Made by a program: the position numbers and the translations under genes
NCBI GenBank assembly: GCA_041477815.1
Contig: JBGOUV010000168.1
Location: forward strand, 1 to 14,046
From: JBGOUV01 sp041477815
GTDB lineage: Bacteria; Acidobacteriota; Terriglobia; Bryobacterales; JACQDG01
Direction: 5' to 3'
Length of the DNA: 14,046 nt
Shown here: positions 1 to 6,129 of the stretch, one piece after another
How positions within the stretch are numbered: the stretch's first letter is position 1
Layout: each line of letters begins with the position of its first letter
Notes under the pieces: generated by a model
What the model saw: the letters and a program-made list of their open reading frames with translations, nothing else
The model's database searches: none
What the model was told of the DNA's origin: nothing

Positions 1-81
1 CGGAAGTCGGACCAGGAGGAGCTGCTGCAGGCCTTGTGGGGAAAGATGATGCGCACCCTGGGGGGACGGGTTGGTCCCTGA
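1..81 (+). CDS. 3' end of an unidentified upstream gene
   Basis: Frame 1 is open from the window edge to a TGA at 79-81 and gives 26 residues ending in LGGRVGP. The start lies outside the window and the fragment is too short to assign a family. It is rich in charged residues and Leu (QEELLQALW), which would fit a C-terminal helix of a soluble protein. It lies 60 bases upstream of ilvE on the same strand, but a good -10 box between them suggests ilvE has its own promoter. That this is a real coding tail is inference from the open frame and the codon style. Confidence 0.45.
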   Translation, partial: RKSDQEELLQALWGKMMRTLGGRVGP

Positions 82-123
82 GCAAATGTCTGCCATTGGC
101 CCGCAAGGACTTGAAAAGGCGCG

Positions 124-132
124 TGTTATAAT
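124..132 (+). promoter_or_regulatory. Extended -10 promoter of ilvE, probably leaderless
   Basis: A perfect TATAAT (127-132) is preceded by TG one base away (124-125), the extended -10 arrangement, which can work without a strong -35. No -35 hexamer is visible at 16-18 bases. Only 9 bases separate the hexamer from the ilvE ATG and they contain no Shine-Dalgarno sequence. Transcription would therefore start at or next to the A of the ATG, giving a leaderless mRNA. This is inferred from spacing alone. Confidence 0.65.
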
Positions 133-141
133 GGCCTCACC

Positions 142-1083
142 ATGATCAAAGCCACCGAGAAGATCTGGCACAACGGCAAGTTCATCGCCTGGGACGACGC
201 CAAGGTGCACGTGTTGTCGCACACGATCCACTATGGGTCGAGCGTGTTTGAGGGAGTGCGCTGCTACTCGACCGCCGGCGGCCCGGCCATTTTCCGCGCC
301 AAGGAGCACATGCGGCGACTGGAGGACTCCGCGCGGGTCTACCGGATGGAGATCCCCTACACGCGCGCTCAGCTGGTGGACGCCATGGCCGAGCTGGTGC
401 GGGTGAACGGGATGGACTCCTGCTACATCCGGCCGATCGCGTTTCGCGGTTACGGCGAGATGGGTGTCCTGCCGATACACAATCCTGTCGAGGTCTACAT
501 CGCCTGCTGGGAGTGGGGTAAGTACCTGGGTCCGGAGGCGCTGGCCGACGGCGTGGACGTGTGCGTCTCGTCGTGGACGCGCCTGGCCCCCAACACCCTG
601 CCGGCCATGGCCAAGGCGTCGGCCAACTACATGAACTCGCAGTTGATCAAGATGGAGGCGATCACCAATGGGTACGCCGAGGGGATCGCGCTGGACGCGG
701 CGGGCTACGTGAGCGAGGGCAGCGGGGAGAACGTCTTTCTGGTCCGCGACGGCCGCATCTCGACGCCGCCCCTGGGCACGTCGGCCTTGCCGGGCATCAC
801 GCGGGATACGGTGATCTGCCTGGCCCGGGATTTGGGAATCGAGGTGGTGGAGCAGGCCATCCCGCGCGAGATGCTGTACCTCGCGGACGAGTTGTTCTTT
901 ACCGGCACGGCCGCCGAGGTTACGCCGCTGCGGTCGGTCGACCGCATCAAGATCGGCAGCGGCCGGCGCGGCCCGATCACCGAGCGGCTGCAGCGGGAGT
1001 TTTTTGCCATCCTGCGCGGGGAGAAGGAGGACCGCTACGGGTGGCTGTTGCCGGTGAATGCGCTGAAGCCTGTGGCGGTGTAG
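142..1083 (+). CDS. ilvE: Branched-chain amino acid aminotransferase
   Basis: This is a PLP-dependent fold-type IV transaminase. It moves an amino group between glutamate and 2-oxo acids in the last step of Ile, Val and Leu synthesis and the first step of their breakdown; it is cytosolic. The N-terminus WHNGKFIAWDDAKVHVLSH is typical of IlvE, followed by HYGSSVFEGVR (residues 30-40). The PLP lysine is most likely K158 in PAMAKASANY. EGSGENVFLVRDG and the ALPGITRD segment contribute the phosphate-binding and substrate loops. The length of 313 aa is close to the usual 300-310. The ATG at 142 is supported by the family N-terminus and the -10 box just before it. The 3' end faces the PIN toxin gene, with only a heptamer repeat between them. 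A D-amino-acid transaminase is less likely because the N-terminal signature is that of IlvE. Confidence 0.95.
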   Translation: MIKATEKIWHNGKFIAWDDAKVHVLSHTIHYGSSVFEGVRCYSTAGGPAIFRAKEHMRRLEDSARVYRMEIPYTRAQLVDAMAELVRVNGMDSCYIRPIAFRGYGEMGVLPIHNPVEVYIACWEWGKYLGPEALADGVDVCVSSWTRLAPNTLPAMAKASANYMNSQLIKMEAITNGYAEGIALDAAGYVSEGSGENVFLVRDGRISTPPLGTSALPGITRDTVICLARDLGIEVVEQAIPREMLYLADELFFTGTAAEVTPLRSVDRIKIGSGRRGPITERLQREFFAILRGEKEDRYGWLLPVNALKPVAV

Positions 1084-1087
1084 AAGA

Positions 1088-1111
1088 AGCTGTTAGCTAT
1101 TAGCTGTTAGC
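1088..1111. repeat. Heptamer tandem repeat AGCTRTT, three copies
   Basis: Three consecutive 7-bp units (AGCTGTT, AGCTATT, AGCTGTT) plus AGC occupy the gap between the convergent ilvE and PIN toxin genes and run into the toxin frame. On the minus strand the toxin stop codon (TAA, 1093-1095) and its last residues are read from this array. Two other arrays in the window also have a 7-bp unit but different sequences. Heptamer arrays of this style are known as STRR sequences in filamentous cyanobacteria; any relationship here is inference. Confidence 0.7.
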
Positions 1112-1509
1112 ATACCCGGGCGTTTGGCGATGGCGGGGAAAGCAGTCAGGATTTTGGTATCAAAGGTTGCCAGGGGAAGACGTTCGCGGCCGGCAAGCTC
1201 CACAAACAGTGTGTCGTAGACGGCGACTCCCGATCCGACGGAACGGGCCAGGGCGCCCTGCCACAGCGTCCTGATCGGGACCGAGTGGATGCCGAGGCGG
1301 GCCGCCCAGTCCAGCCGCTTCGATCCGTCATCGGCTGGAACGAGGCCCGTGCGAACCGCCATCCACACCACGTTGGCCAGCTCCGCCTCCCAGAGCGCCG
1401 GCGCGATCGGTTCAGTCACCGCCCGCCAGAACTGGCGTACCTCGTCGACGAAAGGCTGGGTACCAAGCAGAAAGTACGCCACGACGTTCGTGTCGACGAC
1501 GGTTCTCAC
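1093..1509 (-). CDS. PIN-domain ribonuclease toxin (VapC/FitB type)
   Basis: This is a 138-aa PIN-domain protein, the toxin half of a type II toxin-antitoxin pair. VapC-type toxins cleave RNA (initiator tRNA, rRNA loops or other tRNAs) using Mg2+ or Mn2+ held by acidic residues. The expected residues are present: D6 in VVDTNVV, E43 in WEAELANVVW, D99 in AVYDTLF and D117 in ATFDTKI, so the active site looks intact. The start codon is GTG at 1507-1509, overlapping the antitoxin stop as GTGA, a sign of translational coupling. Family and context agree. The last residues (LTANS) and the stop come from a heptamer repeat array, so the native C-terminus may have been replaced. The RNA target cannot be read from the sequence. 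Confidence 0.88.
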   Translation of the reverse strand: MRTVVDTNVVAYFLLGTQPFVDEVRQFWRAVTEPIAPALWEAELANVVWMAVRTGLVPADDGSKRLDWAARLGIHSVPIRTLWQGALARSVGSGVAVYDTLFVELAGRERLPLATFDTKILTAFPAIAKRPGMLTANS

Positions 1510-1733
1510 CGGCGACCGGCTCCGATCCAGCTATCTATCTGCTTGGCCGTCGGGCGCCGTGGTTGCGTCTCCCAGGCTTGCTCAATCTGTTCGAGGATCG
1601 AGCGCCGCTCGGCCACATGCCCTTCGAGCAGTTCACGAACCTCTTGCTCCATGGAGCGCCGGTTCCTTCGTGCCAGCGATTTCAGCGACCGCACCACGCT
1701 CGGTCGCACATTCCGAACAGTCAGGGTTGCCAT
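1506..1733 (-). CDS. Ribbon-helix-helix antitoxin (FitA/VapB type)
   Basis: This 75-aa protein is the antitoxin partner of the PIN toxin. Residues 1-40 look like a ribbon-helix-helix DNA-binding domain: a short N-terminal strand (TLTVRNV), then two basic/acidic helices around LKSLARRNRRSMEQEVRELLEGHV, as in FitA-like proteins. The C-terminal half (about 45-75), ending in PTAKQIDSWIGAGRR, should wrap the toxin and block its active site. Translation starts at ATG 1733, preceded by AAGGAAG as ribosome binding site. Two palindromic TGCTAGCA boxes lie immediately upstream, suggesting that it represses its own operon with the toxin as co-repressor. The gene begins 33 bases after the stop of the sugar isomerase on the same strand, so read-through from that operon is possible. 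Confidence 0.88.
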   Translation of the reverse strand: MATLTVRNVRPSVVRSLKSLARRNRRSMEQEVRELLEGHVAERRSILEQIEQAWETQPRRPTAKQIDSWIGAGRR

Positions 1734-1744
1734 AGCGACTTCCT

Positions 1745-1765
1745 TGCTAGCATCATGCTAGCATA
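1745..1765 (-). promoter_or_regulatory. Double palindromic operator and -10 of the toxin-antitoxin operon
   Basis: Two perfect copies of the 8-bp palindrome TGCTAGCA lie at 1745-1752 and 1756-1763, 11 bases centre to centre, about one helical turn. That arrangement suits cooperative binding of two ribbon-helix-helix dimers. On the minus strand a TATGCT (1760-1765) overlaps the distal box and could be the -10, so binding would block RNA polymerase. The proximal box abuts the antitoxin ribosome binding site. The site ends at the base before the upstream isomerase stop codon. Binding by the antitoxin is inferred from position and from the autoregulation common in this family. Confidence 0.7.
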
Positions 1766-2575
1766 TCAGGCGGTCTGTATGGCGTCGCGGACGCCCCGCA
1801 TGTAGGCCATCGACTTGGCCATGCCGGGGAGGGGGTTGTCGGGCTCGATCTCGTATTCGAGGTTGACGCACCCTCGGTAGTTCATCGCTTTCAGCTTGCG
1901 GAATATGGCTACGATGGGAAGCAACCCCTCGCCGACCACGGCCTGGGCGGACTCGCTCTTCAGGTTCTTCGTGTCCTTGACGTGGACGTCCAGCAGGCGG
2001 GAGCCGGTCTGGTCGAGCGCTTCGATCAGGTCGATGCCGGTCTCGGCCGAGTGGCCCAGGTCCACGCAGAGACCGCAGCGGGGATCGAGGTCCTTCACCG
2101 CGGCCAGGACCGACTGCGGCGTCGGGAAATGCTTGTCGGTGTTGCCGTGGTTGTGGATGGCGATCGGGATGTTGTATTCCTGGACCAGCTTCTCAATCCT
2201 GGGGAGGGTTTGGCGGGTAGGAGCGCAGACGATCAGGGGCATGCCGCAGCGGCGGGCGTATTCGAAGTAGCGGCGCAGGTCGTCCGGATCGTCTTTTTGG
2301 AGGGAGATGTTGCCGCCGCTCATGATCTTCAGGCCGGCTGCCTCGAACTCCTTCCGGCCCTGCTCGAGCTCCTCGGGGGTGCTGGCGTAGCGCAGGTGAT
2401 ACTCCTTGACGCTCACGTAGGGCGTCCGCAGCTCCTGGATCATGCGAATGGCTTCGGCGCGGGGAAACTTGCGGAGGGAATAACTGGCGATACCTAGCTT
2501 GAACAGGTTGGGGGGATCGGTGACCGGAGCCAGGAAACCGGCGGCGGCGCCCAGGAAGTTGCGGCGGGTAGTCAT
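1766..2575 (-). CDS. Tat-exported sugar phosphate isomerase/epimerase (TIM barrel)
   Basis: This 269-aa protein of the xylose-isomerase-like TIM barrel superfamily (AP endonuclease family 2 fold) interconverts or epimerises keto sugars or inositols. The N-terminus MTTRRNFLGAAAGFLAP has a twin-arginine motif with a short hydrophobic stretch, so export folded to the periplasm is likely. Metal and substrate motifs follow: IAIHNHG (about 138-144), CVDLGHSAETG, LLDVHVKD and NLEYE near the C-terminus. These supply the His, Asp and Glu ligands seen in this family. Start ATG 2575 lies 5 bases after the stop of the upstream oxidoreductase, with GGAG/AAGG before it. The pairing suggests one sugar pathway, for example oxidation to a 3-keto sugar and its rearrangement. 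The exact substrate is unknown. Confidence 0.88.
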   Translation of the reverse strand: MTTRRNFLGAAAGFLAPVTDPPNLFKLGIASYSLRKFPRAEAIRMIQELRTPYVSVKEYHLRYASTPEELEQGRKEFEAAGLKIMSGGNISLQKDDPDDLRRYFEYARRCGMPLIVCAPTRQTLPRIEKLVQEYNIPIAIHNHGNTDKHFPTPQSVLAAVKDLDPRCGLCVDLGHSAETGIDLIEALDQTGSRLLDVHVKDTKNLKSESAQAVVGEGLLPIVAIFRKLKAMNYRGCVNLEYEIEPDNPLPGMAKSMAYMRGVRDAIQTA

Positions 2576-2580
2576 GGCTA

Positions 2581-3876
2581 TTACACCTTCTCCGGCACCA
2601 CGAACGGCGCGCGGTAGGTCTTGGTGAACATGCGGTTGGCCTCCTCGTCGCCGGTGCAGGTTTGGGTGGCGGGGTCGAAGCGCAGGCTGCGGCCCAGGCG
2701 GTAGGAGATATTGGCGAGGTGAACCAGCGTGGTGGAGATGGCGCCTTCCTCGATGGGGGCGTTCAGGTCGGAATGCTTGCGGCTGCGTACGGCCTGGATG
2801 AAGTTGACCCAGTTGTCGCCGATCTCCTTGCGTCCCGGGCCGGGCTGCTGCTCCTTGCCCAGGAAGGTGGCGTAGCTGCCGTGGTCCTCGCTGGCGATGG
2901 CCATGTAGCCCTTGGATCCGTAGATCACGTCACCAACGGTATTGGAGCTGCCCTCGCCCAGGCCGGCTTCGTGGTTGCTGTACCAGTGCCGCACCTCGAA
3001 CACCAGGAGCTTCTTGTGGCCGGCGTCGTTGAATTCGAAGGTGGCGGTGAGGGTGTTGGGCGTTTCCTGGTCGTCGTCGAACATATAGTGGCCGCCCAGG
3101 GCGCTGATCTTGGTGGGGTACTTCACGTCCAGAGCCCAGCGGGCCACGTCTACCTGGTGGATGCCCTGGTTGCCCAGGTCGCCGTTGCCGTAGTCCCAGA
3201 ACCAATGCCAGTTGTAGTGGAAGCGGTTGCGCGTGAACTCGCGCTGCGGGGCCGGACCCAACCATAGGTCGTAGTGGACCCCAGAGGGCGCCGGCTCGGC
3301 CGGGGTGCGGCCGATCGTATTGCGGGACTTGAAGCAGAGCCCCCGCGCCATGTAGACGTCGCCGATCAAGCCTTCGCGGATCTTCTGGACGGCCTCGCGA
3401 GCAACGCCGGAGCGGCAGTTGCTGCCGTGCTGCACCAGGCGCTGGTACTTCTGGGCCGCGGCGACAATTTGGCGAGCCTCGAACATGGTGTGCGAGCAGG
3501 GCTTCTCGACATAGACGTCCTTGCCCGCCTGGCACGCCCAGATGGTCTGCAGGGTGTGGTGATGGTTGGGGGTGGCAATGGAGACCGCGTCGATGGACTT
3601 GTCTTCCAGAAGCTTGCGGAAGTCCGTGTAGGCCGCCGGACGCTTCTTGCCCATCTTCTCGACCTCGTCCAGACGGGCGTTGAGCACCGACTCGTCGACG
3701 TCGCAGAGGGCCGCAATCTCGACGTTGGGCATTTGGCTGTAATGCCGGATGTGAACGCGGCCCTGGCCGCGGATGCCGGCGCAGGCCACGCGTACCGTGT
3801 CATTGGGGCTGGCCAGCGCGGCGGGGCGCGCAGCCGCTCCCGCCAGAGAACCCAACAGGAAATAACGCCGATTCAT
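2581..3876 (-). CDS. Tat-exported Gfo/Idh/MocA family oxidoreductase
   Basis: This 431-aa NAD(P)-dependent sugar or inositol dehydrogenase starts at ATG 3876. MNRRYFLLGSLAGAAA is a Tat signal, GGGAGG is the ribosome binding site, and a TTGGTA/TATACT promoter lies upstream. The frame stays open upstream to 4092, but that extension would run through the promoter and lacks family character, so it is excluded. The Rossmann domain begins at VACAGIRGQGRVH (about 30-42), a variant of GxGxxG. The nicotinamide-side EKP motif is at about 124-126 (YVEKPCSHT). The C-terminal substrate domain includes DYGNGDLGNQGIHQVDVARW with the likely catalytic His (H240). Tat-exported members commonly keep their cofactor tightly bound and act in the periplasm. 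Coupling to the downstream isomerase indicates a shared carbohydrate pathway of unknown substrate. Confidence 0.92.
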   Translation of the reverse strand: MNRRYFLLGSLAGAAARPAALASPNDTVRVACAGIRGQGRVHIRHYSQMPNVEIAALCDVDESVLNARLDEVEKMGKKRPAAYTDFRKLLEDKSIDAVSIATPNHHHTLQTIWACQAGKDVYVEKPCSHTMFEARQIVAAAQKYQRLVQHGSNCRSGVAREAVQKIREGLIGDVYMARGLCFKSRNTIGRTPAEPAPSGVHYDLWLGPAPQREFTRNRFHYNWHWFWDYGNGDLGNQGIHQVDVARWALDVKYPTKISALGGHYMFDDDQETPNTLTATFEFNDAGHKKLLVFEVRHWYSNHEAGLGEGSSNTVGDVIYGSKGYMAIASEDHGSYATFLGKEQQPGPGRKEIGDNWVNFIQAVRSRKHSDLNAPIEEGAISTTLVHLANISYRLGRSLRFDPATQTCTGDEEANRMFTKTYRAPFVVPEKV

Positions 3877-3905
3877 GGAAGCCTCCCGGAGCGAGATTAG
3901 TCTTG

Positions 3906-3934
3906 AGTATACCGCTTCCAAACTTCGGTACCAA
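3906..3934 (-). promoter_or_regulatory. Sigma-70-type promoter of the oxidoreductase-isomerase operon
   Basis: On the minus strand TTGGTA (3929-3934) and TATACT (3906-3911) are separated by exactly 17 bases, a good -35/-10 pair. Transcription would start near 3899, leaving a leader of about 23 bases with the GGGAGG ribosome binding site. This supports the start codon at 3876. Confidence 0.6.
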
Positions 3935-3957
3935 ACCAGTCTGGGACTGGTGATCCA

Positions 3958-3987
3958 TTGCTGCCGGGCAGGGCTTGGCTGTACGCT
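3958..3987 (+). promoter_or_regulatory. Promoter of the PilZ gene
   Basis: TTGCTG (3958-3963) and TACGCT (3982-3987) are 18 bases apart and point rightwards, back-to-back with the oxidoreductase promoter. A GGAGGA ribosome binding site (3994-3999) follows, 6 bases before ATG 4006. The match to consensus is moderate. Confidence 0.45.
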
Positions 3988-4005
3988 GGGGACGGAGGAT
4001 CGGGA

Positions 4006-4299
4006 ATGGAGCGGCGACGAGAGCTTCGGGTGGTGGTGAAAGGGTTCGGCAAGCTGTCCTGGACGCAGGGGCGCATCACCCGGACGGAGCACGTGGAGGT
4101 GGAGAATGTGGCCGGCGATGGGGTTCGCATTCGGCTGTTTACTCCTTTGAAGGTGCCGCAGATCGTCCGCCTGACCGGCCAGCGCTACGAATGCGACGCC
4201 GTGGTGCGTTACTGCCGGCGCGAGGACACCGACTGGGCGGTCGGCCTGGAGTTGACCAACGCGCTCAACTCAACGGCGCCGATAAAGTACGGCTTCTAG
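4006..4299 (+). CDS. Single-domain PilZ protein (cyclic-di-GMP receptor type)
   Basis: This is a 97-aa protein that is essentially only a PilZ domain. PilZ domains bind cyclic-di-GMP through an RxxxR motif and a (D/N)xSxxG motif. Here R4-x-x-x-R8 (RRELR) is present, and the second motif reads NVAGDG (34-39) with Ala in place of Ser. The C-terminal strand WAVGLEL (77-83) is typical. Start ATG 4006 has a strong ribosome binding site. An in-frame TTG at 3958 falls in the -35 box and was rejected. The last 30 bases overlap the convergent hydrolase gene. It may couple cyclic-di-GMP to motility or surface polysaccharide, but no partner gene stands beside it. The Ser-to-Ala change could weaken binding, though other PilZ proteins vary here. 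Confidence 0.82.
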   Translation: MERRRELRVVVKGFGKLSWTQGRITRTEHVEVENVAGDGVRIRLFTPLKVPQIVRLTGQRYECDAVVRYCRREDTDWAVGLELTNALNSTAPIKYGF

Positions 4300-5022
4300 G
4301 CACGGCGCGAACCGATCGGGTTCTTCGAGGCAGGATAGGTGGCCCGCGCGCGGGATGACGTGGAACACGGCGCCGGGAATGGCGGCGGCCCACTGGGAAG
4401 ACTCCTCGGGCGGGGTGATGACATCCTCTTCGCCGGCAATCACCAGGGTGGGGACGGCGATCGAGCCCAACACGGGCGTGGAGTCGGGGCGGGTGGCCAG
4501 GGCTTCGAGCATCCGGGCGATGGCCTCCGGCGAGGTCGCTTCGATCATTTGGCGGACGCGCTCAACCACGACCGGCCTTTCGCGGCGGGTGGTTTCACCG
4601 AGCAGGCGGGGGAGCAGGCGGCGGGCGATTTCGGCGGGTCCGTCGCGACGGGCGACCTCCATCATTTCGTAGCGGGCGCGGCGGGCGTCCTCGGAGTCGG
4701 CCGCCGGACGGGTATTGGAAAGCACCAGGCCGAGGAGCCGCTGGGGGTGACGGGCGGCGAACCGGAAGGCGGCGTAGCCTCCCATGGACACCCCGCCCAC
4801 GACGGCCTGCGCCAGGCCGAGGTGGTCCAGCAGGGCGGCGGCCAGGTCGGCCAGCAGGTCCATAGTGAGGGGGCCGGCGGGAGCGTCGAAGGTGATCAGC
4901 CGGACGCCGGGAAGCGGGAAGAACATCATCCGGTTCAGCGGGAACGCGTGCATCAGGAGCAGGGGCGTTCCCTGCCCCTGGTCGTCGTACCGGACCTCGC
5001 AGCCGTGTAGAGTGGTATACAA
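4270..5022 (-). CDS. Alpha/beta-fold hydrolase
   Basis: This soluble alpha/beta hydrolase is about 250 aa and resembles the 3-oxoadipate enol-lactonase-like group; the substrate is unknown. The oxyanion-hole segment is LLLMHAFPLN. The nucleophile is S79 in GGVSMGGYAAF, the acid probably D200 in AGEEDVITPP, and the base H228 in RAGHLSCLEEPDRF, so the triad is complete. The start is uncertain. TTG 5022 gives YTTLHGCEVRYDDQG, which fits the family N-terminus, but it has no clear ribosome binding site. ATG 5055 would add 11 untypical residues and overlap the divergent nagA gene. No signal peptide is visible. The 3' end shares 30 bases with the PilZ gene on the opposite strand, and the 5' end lies 15 bases from the nagA start, so the nagA promoter must lie inside this gene. 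Confidence 0.85.
   Translation of the reverse strand: MYTTLHGCEVRYDDQGQGTPLLLMHAFPLNRMMFFPLPGVRLITFDAPAGPLTMDLLADLAAALLDHLGLAQAVVGGVSMGGYAAFRFAARHPQRLLGLVLSNTRPAADSEDARRARYEMMEVARRDGPAEIARRLLPRLLGETTRRERPVVVERVRQMIEATSPEAIARMLEALATRPDSTPVLGSIAVPTLVIAGEEDVITPPEESSQWAAAIPGAVFHVIPRAGHLSCLEEPDRFAPCLEAVLYRRR
5013..5021 (+). promoter_or_regulatory. Extended -10 promoter of the nagA operon
   Basis: TGG followed by TATACA (5016-5021) forms an extended -10. AGAGGA (5022-5027) is a ribosome binding site 10 bases before the nagA ATG. No convincing -35 is visible. The -10 spans the palindrome GTATAC at the start of the divergent hydrolase gene, so the two transcription units probably interfere with each other. 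Confidence 0.4.
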
Positions 5023-5037
5023 GAGGATTATTCTGCC

Positions 5038-6129
5038 ATGATTCTGGCGCGACATGCGGAAACCGGGCGGCCGGTTGAAATCGACGTGGAGCACGGCAAG
5101 ATTGCAGCGGTGCGGGAGACCGCACGCGACCCCGGCGGCGTGTGGGTGGCGCCCGGGTTGATCGATTTGCAGGTGAACGGGTTTGCGGGGGTGGATTACA
5201 ACTCGCCCGAGGTCCCGGTGGAGGAGATGGAGCGGTCGGTGGAGGCGATGCGCGCCACCGGAGTCACCCGGTTTCTACCGACCGTGATCACCGGATCGAG
5301 GGAGCGAATGTGCGGGGCGCTGCGGAAGCTGGCGGCGGCGCGGGAGGCGATCCCCGAGATCGCGGGGTTTCACGTGGAGGGACCGTTCATCTCACCGGAC
5401 GATGGACCGCGCGGGGCGCATCCTCGCGAGCATGTACGGCCGCCGGATCGGGAGGAGTTCCTGCGGATGCAGGAGGCGGCGGGCGGGGGAATCTGCCTGC
5501 TGACCCTGTCGCCGGAGTGGCCGGGGGCGGGGGACCTGATCGAGTTTGTGGCCGGACAAGGCGTGGTCGTCAGTATTGGACATACTGGAGCCGGAGCGGA
5601 GCAGATCCGGGAGGCCATCCGGGCGGGGGCGACTATGTCAACTCACTTAGGTAACGGGTGCCACGGGGTGTTGCCGCGTCATCCGAATTACATCTGGGAG
5701 CAGATGGCCGCCGATGAGCTGTATGCCGGGTTGATCGTGGACGGAATCCACCTGCCGCCGTCCTTCGTGAAGTGCGCGGTGCGGGCGAAGGGGCTGGAGA
5801 AGAGCTTTCTGGTGACCGACGCCACGGCCCCGGCCGACTGCGCGCCGGGGAGGTATTGGCTGGGAGGCATGGAGGTTGAGCTGACCCCGGAGAACCGCGT
5901 GCAGATCGTAGGGACCCGGACGCTGGCCGGGTCGGCGTTACGGATGGATCGGGGCGTGGAGAACCTGGTGCGGTTTGCGGGGCTAACGCTGGGCGAGGCG
6001 CTGCGCATGGCGACGGTGAATCCGGCCCAGGCGATGGCGTGGCGGGATCGGGCCGGTTTTCTGCAGGCCGGAGATGCGGCGGAGTTGGTGCGCTTTCGGT
6101 GGGAGGACGGTCGCCTGGCATGCTGCTGA
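5038..6129 (+). CDS. nagA: N-acetylglucosamine-6-phosphate deacetylase
   Basis: This is a 363-aa amidohydrolase that removes acetate from GlcNAc-6-phosphate, giving glucosamine-6-phosphate in amino sugar and cell-wall recycling. The entry strand GLIDLQVNGFAGVDYN (40-55) has the QxNG of NagA instead of the HxH of most amidohydrolases. Metal and catalytic residues are E114 (FHVEGPFISP), H182 (SIGHTGA), H203 (STHLGN) and catalytic D261 (VTDATAPAD). VDGIHLP (about 235) gives the phosphate/substrate His. Odd feature: the segment after H203 reads GNGCHG where classical NagA has FNAM, so sugar preference may differ. It is the first gene of a four-gene operon and its stop overlaps the next start by 10 bases. 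The sequence shows no nagB or nagE partner in the window. Confidence 0.85.
   Translation: MILARHAETGRPVEIDVEHGKIAAVRETARDPGGVWVAPGLIDLQVNGFAGVDYNSPEVPVEEMERSVEAMRATGVTRFLPTVITGSRERMCGALRKLAAAREAIPEIAGFHVEGPFISPDDGPRGAHPREHVRPPDREEFLRMQEAAGGGICLLTLSPEWPGAGDLIEFVAGQGVVVSIGHTGAGAEQIREAIRAGATMSTHLGNGCHGVLPRHPNYIWEQMAADELYAGLIVDGIHLPPSFVKCAVRAKGLEKSFLVTDATAPADCAPGRYWLGGMEVELTPENRVQIVGTRTLAGSALRMDRGVENLVRFAGLTLGEALRMATVNPAQAMAWRDRAGFLQAGDAAELVRFRWEDGRLACC

Noticed and set aside
2662..3267. 201-codon plus-strand frame over the oxidoreductase
   Set aside because: Shadow of the minus-strand gene; Gly/Val/Ala-rich, with no start signals and no motif.
3877..4092. In-frame 72-codon N-terminal extension of the oxidoreductase
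   Set aside because: It would cover the -35/-10 pair and the ribosome binding site, and it would bury the Tat signal inside the protein.
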